Positions 1-5,307 are shown, numbered from the stretch's first letter. The stretch is 5,307 bases of DNA from JADLEX01 sp964586775 (GCA_964586775.1 CAZPJD010000163.1:1-5307), one strand, 5' to 3'. Made by a program: numbers and translations. Notes: generated from the sequence alone by a model not told the origin.

Positions 1-1152
1 CCGCCCCGGCGCGGCATGGCGGTGGAACTGCGTCGCGAGGATGAGCATCGCACCGATGGCGACGAGCGCCGCGACGCGCCCCGCTCGCCCGAGCCCGCCG
101 CGCGAGCACACGGCCCACGCCGCCGCCGACGCCGCGAGCGCCGGTGCGTAGTAGCGGTAATCGAACAGGTCGTTGAACAGGCCCGACACGTAGCCGGCGA
201 AAAGCCCGCCCGCGAACAGCAGCGGCGCGAGCGCCCCGACGCGCGGACGTCGCAGGAACGCGACCGAGCCGAGTGTGAGCATGGTGAGCGCCGGCGCGAC
301 CGCCCATAGCCGGAACAGCACGATGCGTCGCGCATCGGGATTCGCAAGGTCGAAGGGCGCGGTGCGCTCGCCGCCTAAAATGGCCGCCGAGTTCGTCAGG
401 TGGTTCATGAAGTTTTCGGGGCTCGCGGCGAAGCCCGCGACGAGGCCGATCGCCGCGCCCACCAGCGCCGCCGCGAGCGGAAACCGCGGCGCGCCTTCGC
501 TCTTTTTCCAAGCGCCCACGAACCACGCCGCGCCCGCCGCGACCAGATACACGACGCACCACTCGGGACGCGCGAGGCCGACGAGCACGCCGCCGGCCGC
601 CGCCGCCGCGCCGCGAACCCGGTGCCCGCTCCACGAATCGTCCATCGACGCGACGAGTGCGAGCCCCGCGAGCCCCGTCACGAACGCGCCCACGCTGCCG
701 TCGAGGTAGAGCTGGACCGACGACGCAATCGCGAGCGGGCTCGCGGCAAGGGCGAGGATCACCCCCGCGCGAATCCCCGCATCGTCGCGGTCGCGCGTGG
801 CGAAGGCCAGCGCGCCCGCCAGCACGAGGAACAGATAGAGCGAAAAGTGCAGCCGGATCGCGCCGATCAGCTCGGTCGCCCGCGCGCCCTCGGCGATCGC
901 CGTGCGCAGACTCGATCCCGCCGCGCGCAGCCACAGGTACGGCGCAATCGGGTGATTGAAATTCAGCGTGACGGGCTCGCCCGCGACATAGCCCGCGAGA
1001 ATGAAGCGCGGATAAGGCGGCGAATCGAGCAGCAGGTTGGCGAAGAGACCCTCCTCGCCGATGACGGGATGCGCGAAGTAGGGCGCGCGCGAAGAAAAAT
1101 ACACGAGCGCGAGCAGCGCGAACGCGAGCAGGAACCGCCGCGTCGCCGTCAT
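1..1152 (-). CDS. Multi-pass membrane protein, GT-C (ArnT/PMT-like) glycosyltransferase candidate, 3' truncated
   Basis: Reading leftward from ATG at 1152-1150, the frame stays open for 384 codons to the window edge, so the C-terminus is missing. The protein is strongly hydrophobic. A first membrane segment covers about residues 6-20, and several more follow (about 103-118, 129-145, 153-169 and later Ala/Leu/Gly-rich stretches). The first loop carries an acidic pair, Glu33-Glu34, where GT-C enzymes of the ArnT/PMT type usually have their catalytic acidic residue. Later come an Asn-His-Pro near 66-68 and a Tyr-Leu-Asp-Gly near 149-152. The family knowledge is that such proteins move a sugar from a polyprenyl-phosphate donor to lipid or protein on the outer face of the inner membrane. 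The start overlaps the stop of the upstream glycosyltransferase gene by ATGA and has no clear Shine-Dalgarno sequence, so coupled translation is likely. That neighbour would supply the donor. The exact acceptor and sugar cannot be read, and another polytopic membrane family is possible. Confidence 0.72.
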   Translation of the reverse strand, partial: MTATRRFLLAFALLALVYFSSRAPYFAHPVIGEEGLFANLLLDSPPYPRFILAGYVAGEPVTLNFNHPIAPYLWLRAAGSSLRTAIAEGARATELIGAIRLHFSLYLFLVLAGALAFATRDRDDAGIRAGVILALAASPLAIASSVQLYLDGSVGAFVTGLAGLALVASMDDSWSGHRVRGAAAAAGGVLVGLARPEWCVVYLVAAGAAWFVGAWKKSEGAPRFPLAAALVGAAIGLVAGFAASPENFMNHLTNSAAILGGERTAPFDLANPDARRIVLFRLWAVAPALTMLTLGSVAFLRRPRVGALAPLLFAGGLFAGYVSGLFNDLFDYRYYAPALAASAAAWAVCSRGGLGRAGRVAALVAIGAMLILATQFHRHAAPGR

Positions 1153-1937
1153 CGTGCCGGAGCGTGAACGCCGCGCGCGCGTTCTTCGCGAAGCCGCCAC
1201 AGCAGCGAGAGAAAGTCGCCCGTCGTCGGGCCGAGTCGCATGTGCGACAGGCCGTGTTTTTGGTCGTAACGCAGTCGGATGGGGATCTCGGCGACCTTCG
1301 AGCCCGACCACGCGAGCTTGGTGATCAGCTCGACCATCACGCCGAAGCTCTGCGTGGTGACGAGGTCGTCGCCCCAGGTCTCGAACGCGCGGCGCACGCA
1401 CGCCGCGCGATACCAGCGATAGCCACACGACAGATCGCGCGCGGGCAGCGGCCCAACCAGCAGCCGGTAGAACCAACGCGACGCCGCCGTGAATCCGCCG
1501 CGCCACCACGGCACGCCCACCACCGACGCCCCCGGAACGAAGCGGCTGCACACGACGACGTCGGCCTCGGTGCGTGCCGCCTCGTCCATCTGCTCGATCA
1601 CCTGTCGCGGGTCGTGCGTCGCGTCGGCGTCCATCACGGCAAACCAGCCGTCGGCCGAGACGCGAGCGACGCACTCACGCAGAATCGTTCGCACGGCGGC
1701 GGAAAGCCCGCGATTGCGTCCGTGACGCACGAGCACGACGGGAAATCGCGACGCCATTCGTTCCGCGATCGAGGCCGTATCGTCGGCGCTGCCGTCATCG
1801 ACGACGAGGATCGCGCAGCGCGGCGGCAGAATGGCGGCGATGGCCTCGATCAGGCCGGGCAGTGCGACAGCTTCGTTGTACGCGGGCAGCGCGACGATGC
1901 CGTCAAAGGTTTCGCGTTCGCCGATGGGGGAGGGCAT
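1149..1937 (-). CDS. Family 2 glycosyltransferase, dolichol/polyprenyl-phosphate sugar synthase type
   Basis: This 262-residue protein has the GT-A fold signature of the DPM1 group. The N-terminal strand ends in a Leu-Pro-Ala-Tyr-Asn-Glu motif (17-22). Val-Val-Asp-Asp-Gly-Ser (45-50) is the nucleotide-sugar site, and Asp-Ala-Asp (103-105, followed by Thr-His-Asp-Pro) is the metal-binding motif. Cys-Ser-Arg-Phe (130-133) and Asp-Leu-Ser-Cys-Gly-Tyr-Arg (168-174) match the later DPM-type motifs. Known members transfer mannose or glucose from a nucleotide sugar to a polyprenyl phosphate at the cytoplasmic face of the membrane. No C-terminal membrane helices are visible, so it should be soluble or peripheral, unlike GtrB-type enzymes. 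The start is fixed because an in-frame TAG lies four codons upstream (1947-1949). The Shine-Dalgarno sequence is weak, at best GAG. It overlaps the downstream membrane protein gene by four bases, which suggests a donor-synthase and transferase pair. The family call is firm; the sugar is not known. Confidence 0.9.
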   Translation of the reverse strand: MPSPIGERETFDGIVALPAYNEAVALPGLIEAIAAILPPRCAILVVDDGSADDTASIAERMASRFPVVLVRHGRNRGLSAAVRTILRECVARVSADGWFAVMDADATHDPRQVIEQMDEAARTEADVVVCSRFVPGASVVGVPWWRGGFTAASRWFYRLLVGPLPARDLSCGYRWYRAACVRRAFETWGDDLVTTQSFGVMVELITKLAWSGSKVAEIPIRLRYDQKHGLSHMRLGPTTGDFLSLLWRLREERARGVHAPAR

Positions 1938-2022
1938 GGGCGCACTCTAACGTTCGGCGCGGTCCTTGTGTAGCGGAGCGTCGCGCTTCGGCTCGGCTCG
2001 GTCGAACGCTTCCGAAATCCTG
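1938..2022. other. 85-base gap inside the minus-strand gene set
   Basis: This stretch lies between the stop of the 110-residue protein gene and the start of the glycosyltransferase gene. I see no clear rho-independent terminator, because there is no GC hairpin followed by a T tract on the minus strand. Near the glycosyltransferase start there is a weak minus-strand TAGAGT (-10-like), but no convincing -35 box. The gap is long enough to leave open whether the two coupled gene pairs share one transcript. Confidence 0.4.
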
Positions 2023-2355
2023 TTACCGCGTCGAACTTCGCGGCTGGGTCATGGCGGCGCAGGCGGGTTCGGGCGGATGCAGCTCGCGTGCGAGCACGTC
2101 GCGAAAATACTGCCGCTGGAAACGCAGCACATGGCGGTATCGCGGGCGGAAGACGCTCATGATCGCGAGCCAGCACGTCGTGAAGACGTGCGCCGAGACG
2201 AGAATGAAAAGGCCGAGCGAGCGGCGCAGCGCCGGCGGCAGCAGGGTGCGCGTGGTGGGGTGATCCATCACGAGACCCGAGACCGCCGTGTGGCAGCATC
2301 GCTTCTTTTCGGTCGGCGGATTGAACCGCTCGGTCAGCGCGCTCCAGACGCTCAT
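2023..2355 (-). CDS. Hypothetical 110-residue protein with one predicted membrane helix
   Basis: I do not recognise a family. The frame extends further upstream, but the chosen ATG (2355-2353) overlaps the stop of the PP-loop gene as ATGA and has a strong GGGAGG seven bases before it, so it is very probably the real start. The N-terminal part is polar with Lys-Lys-Arg-Cys-Cys-His at 17-22. A hydrophobic helix covers about 47-69 (Leu-Gly-Leu-Phe-Ile through Met-Ser-Val-Phe). It is followed by an Arg-, Phe- and Tyr-rich basic stretch (70-90) and a Pro-rich tail. By the positive-inside rule the C-terminal side probably faces the cytoplasm, though the N-terminal side is basic too. The overlap with the PP-loop gene suggests the two products are made together and may interact, perhaps with this protein as a membrane anchor. 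Function is unknown. Confidence 0.7.
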   Translation of the reverse strand: MSVWSALTERFNPPTEKKRCCHTAVSGLVMDHPTTRTLLPPALRRSLGLFILVSAHVFTTCWLAIMSVFRPRYRHVLRFQRQYFRDVLARELHPPEPACAAMTQPRSSTR

Positions 2356-3137
2356 GCCGTCGCCTCCCGCGCGGGACTCATCATCGCGCCGGAGCCGGGG
2401 ATCGCCAGTCCGCGCGTTGCGCAGTAATCGCGGATCCATGCCCGTGCGAAGTGCAGCTTGTCGTCGATGAACTCGACGACCTCCTCTTCCTTGTGGTCCG
2501 GGTAGGTGCCCATGAGGAGGTAGGGCAGGTAATACAGCTCGCCCGCTTTGCATTTGGGCTGGATACCGAGGAATCGGTCACCGATGCGGATGCCCATCTT
2601 GAAACCCATCGAACGCAGTTCGTTGATCGATTCCTCGCGGGTGCGGTTATAGACCGGCGTCTCGAAACCGATGCCGTACTCCTCGTAAAAACGGCGCACA
2701 CTGTTGATGGAAAACGGCGCCTGCTCGACCATCTCCGTCGTCGAGGACGACGAGCCGTCGGCCACGCGGTCGATGCCGTTCTCCACGCAGTACGCGATCG
2801 TGCGCGTGTGCATCGCGAGCTTGCAGCTCATGCACCACACGAAGCCCGACTTGGTCTTCTGGTAGTTCACCGTCGTCGCTTCCTTCATGAGCGGCTCGAA
2901 CAGCTCGCGAGTGCTCATGAGGGAGTGCGTGAAGCGGCCCTCGGGGAAACGCCGTGCGATCTCGCGATAGCGTTTTTTAGTGCGGCCGAGTTTGTAGTGC
3001 CCGAAACCGTTCTCGTAGCTGACGAGGTGGACGCGGTCATAGATCTCGGCGAGCTTCACCGCCGACATCGCCGAATCGATGCCCCCGGAAAACAGCAGGG
3101 CGACCTGCCGGAACGGCTTCGCATGCATTTCGCTCAT
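2352..3137 (-). CDS. PP-loop ATP pyrophosphatase-type enzyme with CxxC plus a distant Cys
   Basis: This 261-residue protein starts with a beta strand and Ser-Gly-Gly-Ile-Asp-Ser (17-22), the PP-loop that binds ATP in enzymes that adenylate a substrate (QueC, MnmA, ThiI, TtcA/TtuA, asparagine synthetase). A Cys-Met-Ser-Cys-Lys motif lies at 102-106, in the position where several PP-loop thiolases carry their metal or sulfur cysteines. A third cysteine is at 196 (Gln-Pro-Lys-Cys-Lys), and a Ser-rich Asp-Gly-Ser-Ser stretch follows at about 127-132. The pattern of two close cysteines and a third about 90 residues on resembles the [4Fe-4S]-dependent TtcA/TtuA/NcsA group. However, the zinc-finger regions of TtuA are absent, so I do not assign tRNA thiolation. 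A QueC-like role or another ATP-driven activation is possible. It heads the minus-strand set and overlaps the next gene by ATGA. The superfamily is clear; the substrate is not. Confidence 0.85.
   Translation of the reverse strand: MSEMHAKPFRQVALLFSGGIDSAMSAVKLAEIYDRVHLVSYENGFGHYKLGRTKKRYREIARRFPEGRFTHSLMSTRELFEPLMKEATTVNYQKTKSGFVWCMSCKLAMHTRTIAYCVENGIDRVADGSSSSTTEMVEQAPFSINSVRRFYEEYGIGFETPVYNRTREESINELRSMGFKMGIRIGDRFLGIQPKCKAGELYYLPYLLMGTYPDHKEEEVVEFIDDKLHFARAWIRDYCATRGLAIPGSGAMMSPAREATA
2363..2368 (-). promoter_or_regulatory. Shine-Dalgarno site for the 110-residue protein
   Basis: On the minus strand this reads GGGAGG, seven bases before the ATG at 2355-2353 and inside the 3' end of the PP-loop gene. 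It decides the start of the small gene in favour of the ATGA overlap, against the longer upstream extension of the frame and the internal Met30, which has no comparable site. Confidence 0.7.
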
Positions 3138-3146
3138 GACGCCGAC

Positions 3147-3176
3147 ATCCTAGCACAGGGCGAACGTCCATTTCAC
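3147..3176 (-). promoter_or_regulatory. Candidate promoter for the PP-loop gene, almost leaderless
   Basis: On the minus strand, GTGAAA (3176-3171, four of six matches to TTGACA) is followed after 18 bases by TAGGAT (3152-3147), preceded by the extended -10 element TG plus one base. Transcription would begin at about 3140, only a few bases before the ATG at 3137. The same bases also contain AGGA (3151-3148), which could instead be a Shine-Dalgarno site ten bases from the ATG. Both readings cannot hold on one transcript. This is motif matching by eye only. Confidence 0.35.
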
Positions 3177-3189
3177 GACCCGGATCATG

Positions 3190-3218
3190 CCGGAATCCCT
3201 CGTCATAGTCGGTTCCGG
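3190..3218. repeat. Imperfect inverted repeat in the divergent spacer
   Basis: CCGGAA at 3190-3195 is matched by TTCCGG at 3213-3218, with 17 bases between. The arms extend by one more pair after a mismatch. It could be a weak hairpin or a half-site pair for a regulator of the minus-strand genes. Six-base arms arise easily by chance in DNA of this composition, so support is low. Confidence 0.25.
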
Positions 3219-3288
3219 TGAGACCGATCACCGCACAGGTCGAATTCCCGGCGCGATGCGATGCGCAAAGTCGGGCCTCGATTCGATA

Positions 3289-3317
3289 TTGACACACGCG
3301 GGCGTCTGAATTACGGT
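3289..3317 (+). promoter_or_regulatory. Candidate sigma-70-type promoter of the TetR operon
   Basis: A perfect TTGACA (3289-3294) is followed by exactly 17 bases and then TACGGT (3312-3317), which keeps the key first, second and last bases of the -10 box. Transcription would start near 3324, leaving a leader of about 44 bases that contains the palindrome at 3330-3345. The local sequence is more AT-rich than the flanking genes, as expected for a promoter. Confidence 0.6.
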
Positions 3318-3329
3318 GAAAACGATACG

Positions 3330-3345
3330 GACGGACGAGTCCGTC
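3330..3345. promoter_or_regulatory. Palindromic operator candidate for the TetR-family regulator
   Basis: GACGGAC, two bases, then GTCCGTC form a perfect 7-2-7 inverted repeat of 16 bases. It sits just downstream of the predicted transcription start and 22 bases before the TetR start codon. TetR-family repressors commonly bind near-perfect palindromes of about this size next to their own gene, and bound protein here would block early elongation or the promoter edge. The inference is autoregulation of the TetR-SDR operon. Confidence 0.65.
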
Positions 3346-3357
3346 TGATTTAATTCC

Positions 3358-3361
3358 GAGG
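3358..3361 (+). promoter_or_regulatory. Shine-Dalgarno site of the TetR gene
   Basis: GAGG lies six bases before the ATG at 3368 and supports that start. Confidence 0.55.
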
Positions 3362-3367
3362 CGAACC

Positions 3368-4015
3368 ATGCCCACAACGAAACGAATCCTCAGCGATCAG
3401 GAACGCAAAGACCGCACGCGCCAGACATTGCTCGACGCGGCGGGGCGCGTTTTCGTCTCCAAGGGGTATCACCGCGCGCTCATCTCGGACATCGTCGCCG
3501 AGGCGGGCGTCGGTCAAGGCACGTTCTACCGGTTCTTCGACAGCAAGCGCGAAATATTCGAGACGCTCATGACCGACGTCTTCGAGAGCAGCGTCGCGCA
3601 GTTCGCCGACATGAGCGCCCGTCTGCCGGCCAATGCGCGCGAGTACCGCGACGCTTCGCTGTCGGCGATCCAGCGCATCGCCGAGATGGCCGAGGCGCAC
3701 CGCGAGCTGATTCTCGTTTTTTTGCGCGAGGGACCGACGATCGACGCCGACATGGCGGCGGTCATCGACGCGGGCATCGCGCAGTTCGCCTCGCTCGCGC
3801 GCTTCTACCTCGACCACGCGATCGCGAGCGGCTTCGCGCGGCCGTGCGACAGCGCGGTGGTGGCGCAGGCGATCGTGGGGATGGGGCTTCGGTACATCGA
3901 GCTGTGGGGATCGCGCGCAATGGCGGATCGCCCCGGGGCGGACGTGATCCGCGAGATCGTCGATTTCGCGTTCAACGGCCTGGTGGGCAAGGTCCCGACC
4001 GGGAAAGGACGGTGA
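3368..4015 (+). CDS. TetR/AcrR-family transcriptional regulator
   Basis: This 215-residue protein has the usual TetR length. The DNA-binding domain covers about residues 17-64. The first helix contains Leu-Leu-Asp-Ala-Ala-Gly-Arg-Val-Phe (21-29), and Lys-Gly-Tyr (32-34) precedes the helix-turn-helix. The helix-turn-helix runs from about 38 to 57 and ends in the hallmark Gly-Thr-Phe-Tyr-Arg-Phe-Phe (51-57), followed by Ser-Lys-Arg-Glu (59-62). The rest is an alpha-helical ligand-binding and dimerisation domain with no recognisable ligand signature. Members normally act as dimeric repressors released by a small ligand. A GAGG precedes the start, and the stop is two bases from the next ATG, so it is co-transcribed with the dehydrogenase. 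The palindrome at 3330-3345 is the probable operator. The ligand may be a hydrophobic substrate of the downstream enzymes, which is inference. Confidence 0.93.
   Translation: MPTTKRILSDQERKDRTRQTLLDAAGRVFVSKGYHRALISDIVAEAGVGQGTFYRFFDSKREIFETLMTDVFESSVAQFADMSARLPANAREYRDASLSAIQRIAEMAEAHRELILVFLREGPTIDADMAAVIDAGIAQFASLARFYLDHAIASGFARPCDSAVVAQAIVGMGLRYIELWGSRAMADRPGADVIREIVDFAFNGLVGKVPTGKGR
4005..4009 (+). promoter_or_regulatory. Shine-Dalgarno site of the SDR gene
   Basis: AAGGA lies eight bases before the ATG at 4018, inside the last codons of the TetR gene. It places the start at 4018 rather than at the in-frame ATG far upstream at 3844, which would lie within the TetR coding region. Confidence 0.6.
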
Positions 4016-4017
4016 CC

Positions 4018-4869
4018 ATGACGGGCAAGACCTCCAAGGGCCGCGTGCTCATCACCGGCGGCGCTGCCGGCATCGGGCTTTGCACCGCGCGCGAGTTCGC
4101 GCGGGCAGGGTACGAACTCGTGCTCACCGACCTCAACGCGGCGGCGCTCGACGCGGCGGCGAAGGAGCTTCGCGCATCGGGCGCGCGCGTCGAGACCCGC
4201 GCGATGGACGTGTCCGACCGCGCGGCGGTTGCGTCGCTCGCCGCATGGGTCATCGACGAACTCGGCGGGCTCGACGTGCTCATCAACAACGCCGGGGTCG
4301 GTTACTCGGGCGAGATCGCCGAAACCGACCACGCGCAGTGGGAGCGGTTGCTCGCCATCAACTTCTGGGGGCCGATCCACCACATCGAGGCGTTTCTTCC
4401 GCACATGCGCGCGCGCGGCGCGGGGCGCATCGTCAACGTTTCGAGCGGTCAGGCGTTCTTCCGCCTGCCCACGTGGGGCGCCTACGCGGCGATCAAGCTC
4501 GCGATCGGTGCGGTGTCGGAACTACTCTCGTACGAGGTCGCCAAATACGGGGTGCGCGTCACGACCGTGTACCCGTTCATGGTCAACACGGGTTTTTACA
4601 GCGATGTGAAGACCGAAACGACCATGCAGCGCCTGTCGATGAAGCTCGTGCCGTACTACTCGCACCGGCCCGAGACCGTGGCGCGGATGATCTTCAAGGC
4701 CGTGACGCGCGGCAAGCGCGTCGAGATGGTCAGCATGCTCAACCGCGTGATGCTGCATGTGCGCGCGCTGCCGCTGGCGCCCGGCGCGATCACGCGCATC
4801 GCCACGTGGCTGCTGGCCAAAAGCGCGGACCAGAGCGCGGACGCGAAGGGCGCGGCGCGCGCCGCGTGA
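4018..4869 (+). CDS. Short-chain dehydrogenase/reductase (classical SDR)
   Basis: This 283-residue protein is an NAD(P)-dependent oxidoreductase with all the classical SDR marks. These are the Thr-Gly-Gly-Ala-Ala-Gly-Ile-Gly cofactor loop (13-20), Asp38 at the end of the second strand (favouring NAD over NADP), Asp64-Val, Asn-Asn-Ala-Gly (90-93), and a catalytic set of Asn115, Ser143, Tyr156 and Lys160 in the Tyr-x-x-x-Lys pattern. The C-terminal part (about 220-270) is longer than in the minimal 250-residue enzymes. It is hydrophobic and basic, with a likely amphipathic helix (Leu-Asn-Arg-Val-Met-Leu-His-Val), as in SDRs that handle lipid-like or membrane-associated substrates. It follows the TetR gene by two bases and is followed by an unrecognised gene after 20 bases, so it is the second gene of the operon. 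The substrate cannot be determined from the sequence. Confidence 0.94.
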   Translation: MTGKTSKGRVLITGGAAGIGLCTAREFARAGYELVLTDLNAAALDAAAKELRASGARVETRAMDVSDRAAVASLAAWVIDELGGLDVLINNAGVGYSGEIAETDHAQWERLLAINFWGPIHHIEAFLPHMRARGAGRIVNVSSGQAFFRLPTWGAYAAIKLAIGAVSELLSYEVAKYGVRVTTVYPFMVNTGFYSDVKTETTMQRLSMKLVPYYSHRPETVARMIFKAVTRGKRVEMVSMLNRVMLHVRALPLAPGAITRIATWLLAKSADQSADAKGAARAA

Positions 4870-4873
4870 ATCG

Positions 4874-4882
4874 GGGAGGAGG
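4874..4882 (+). promoter_or_regulatory. Strong Shine-Dalgarno site of the third operon gene
   Basis: GGGAGGAGG ends seven bases before the ATG at 4890. It is the strongest ribosome binding site in the window and supports both the start and the reality of the truncated gene behind it. Confidence 0.75.
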
Positions 4883-4889
4883 CGTTGCC

Positions 4890-5307
4890 ATGTCGGATCT
4901 GATGGGGCGCGTGAAAAACGCGTGGAGGAAAAAGCGCGTCGGCTTCGAGATCGACGAGGTCATGACCGGCGAACACGAGTTCGAGCCGGGTTTCGGTCCG
5001 CCGGGGCGGCGCTTCATGGAGTTTCGCGTCACGTGGGGCACGGACGACCTGTCGCGCTGGGCGAATCCCAAGACCGCGGACTTTATGCGTTCACCGCTGC
5101 GCGGAACGGTCACGATCGACGGGCTGTGCGAAAACATCGGCGTCGAGGGCGCGTTGTCACTGATGTATTTTTCGGAGCAGAAGATCCGCTACGAGTTCGA
5201 GTTCGAGGCCGCGCGCGCGCGCTACCACTTCGTCGGCGAGAAGATCAACCTTCGCCCGTGGAATCTGCACGTCACGCACACCACCTGCTACGGCCGCCTC
5301 ACCGAGG
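4890..5307 (+). CDS. Unrecognised beta-rich protein, 3' truncated by the window edge
   Basis: The frame is open from ATG 4890 to the end of the window, giving 139 residues with no stop. There is no signal peptide or membrane segment. The N-terminus is basic and amphipathic (Arg7 to Arg16). After it come Met-Thr-Gly-Glu-His (25-29) and an alternating hydrophobic pattern typical of beta strands: Phe-Met-Glu-Phe-Arg-Val (42-47), Leu-Arg-Gly-Thr-Val-Thr-Ile-Asp-Gly-Leu (70-79), Gly-Ala-Leu-Ser-Leu-Met (87-92), Ile-Arg-Tyr-Glu-Phe-Glu-Phe (99-105), Tyr-His-Phe-Val-Gly-Glu-Lys (112-118). The 'small-group-Gly-strand' repeats and the Tyr-x-Phe-x-Gly-x-Lys ending recall, from memory only, accessory beta domains found near GMC/cholesterol-oxidase-type enzymes and lipid-acting SDRs, or a lipocalin-like barrel. 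It lies 20 bases after the SDR stop in the same operon. The coding call is firm, the function is not. Confidence 0.8.
   Translation, partial: MSDLMGRVKNAWRKKRVGFEIDEVMTGEHEFEPGFGPPGRRFMEFRVTWGTDDLSRWANPKTADFMRSPLRGTVTIDGLCENIGVEGALSLMYFSEQKIRYEFEFEAARARYHFVGEKINLRPWNLHVTHTTCYGRLTE

Noticed and set aside
400..1167. Long plus-strand open frame of 255 codons opposite the membrane protein gene
   Set aside because: The product is an Arg/Ala/Glu-rich low-complexity sequence typical of antisense frames in GC-rich DNA, while the minus strand encodes a continuous hydrophobic membrane protein. The frames at 16-309, 275-709 and 657-959 were rejected for the same reason.
1164..1973. Plus-strand open frame of 269 codons opposite the glycosyltransferase
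   Set aside because: It mirrors the GT2 gene, whose motifs are intact on the minus strand. The antisense product has no recognisable fold.
1850..2299. Minus-strand frame of 149 codons across the gap between the small gene and the glycosyltransferase
   Set aside because: It overlaps both better-supported genes out of frame, is rich in Arg, Ala and Pro, and has no motif.
2356..2553. Upstream extension of the 110-residue protein to a start at 2553
   Set aside because: It would lie wholly within the PP-loop coding region. The ATG at 2355 has the ATGA overlap and a strong Shine-Dalgarno site, and the extension is Arg-rich shadow sequence.
2451..3221. Plus-strand open frame of 256 codons opposite the PP-loop gene
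   Set aside because: The minus strand carries the SGGIDS and CxxC motifs. The plus frame has His/Arg/Val-rich antisense composition and no good ribosome binding site.
3251..3266. Short GCGATGCGATGCGC run in the divergent spacer, first suspected as a regulatory repeat
   Set aside because: It is a brief tandem of a GCGAT unit with no true dyad symmetry and is easily explained by base composition.
3844..4017. Extended N-terminus of the SDR from ATG 3844
   Set aside because: It overlaps the TetR gene in another frame. The ATG at 4018 has AAGGA at good spacing and gives a normal SDR N-terminus with the cofactor loop at residue 13.
3350..4404. Minus-strand frames (3350-3817, 3805-4404) opposite the TetR and SDR genes
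   Set aside because: Both are antisense to genes with intact family motifs, and their products are Arg/Asp/Glu-rich without recognisable domains.

Overview
The window is GC-rich chromosomal DNA with third-position G/C bias, which produces many long antisense shadow frames. It looks like a high-GC Gram-negative bacterium, perhaps of the old Deltaproteobacteria/Myxococcota type. That is an impression from composition and gene style, not a phylogenetic result. I see no rRNA, tRNA, CRISPR array, insertion sequence or phage gene.

Two gene sets diverge from a 230-base spacer (3138-3367). The left set is on the minus strand and runs off the left edge. In transcription order it has a PP-loop ATP-dependent enzyme with three cysteines spaced like those of iron-sulfur tRNA thiolases (3137-2352), a 110-residue protein with one predicted membrane helix (2355-2023), a family 2 glycosyltransferase of the dolichol/polyprenyl-phosphate sugar synthase type (1937-1149), and a multi-pass membrane protein resembling GT-C glycosyltransferases (1152 to beyond base 1, truncated). 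The first two genes overlap by ATGA, and so do the last two. An 85-base gap separates the pairs, so they may be one operon or two coupled pairs. The last pair reads as a polyprenyl-phosphate-sugar synthase plus a membrane transferase that would use its product. How the PP-loop enzyme and its small partner relate to this is unknown.

The right set is on the plus strand and runs off the right edge. It has a TetR-family repressor (3368-4015), a classical short-chain dehydrogenase/reductase two bases later (4018-4869), and the start of an unrecognised beta-rich protein behind a strong ribosome binding site (4890 onward). A TTGACA-17-TACGGT promoter candidate and a perfect 7-2-7 inverted repeat (3330-3345) lie upstream of the TetR gene. 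This is the usual layout of a self-repressed TetR operon, probably controlling metabolism of a hydrophobic or lipid-like substrate.

The points most worth checking are the PP-loop enzyme with its translationally coupled small membrane protein, the palindromic operator, and the near-leaderless promoter reading for the PP-loop gene.
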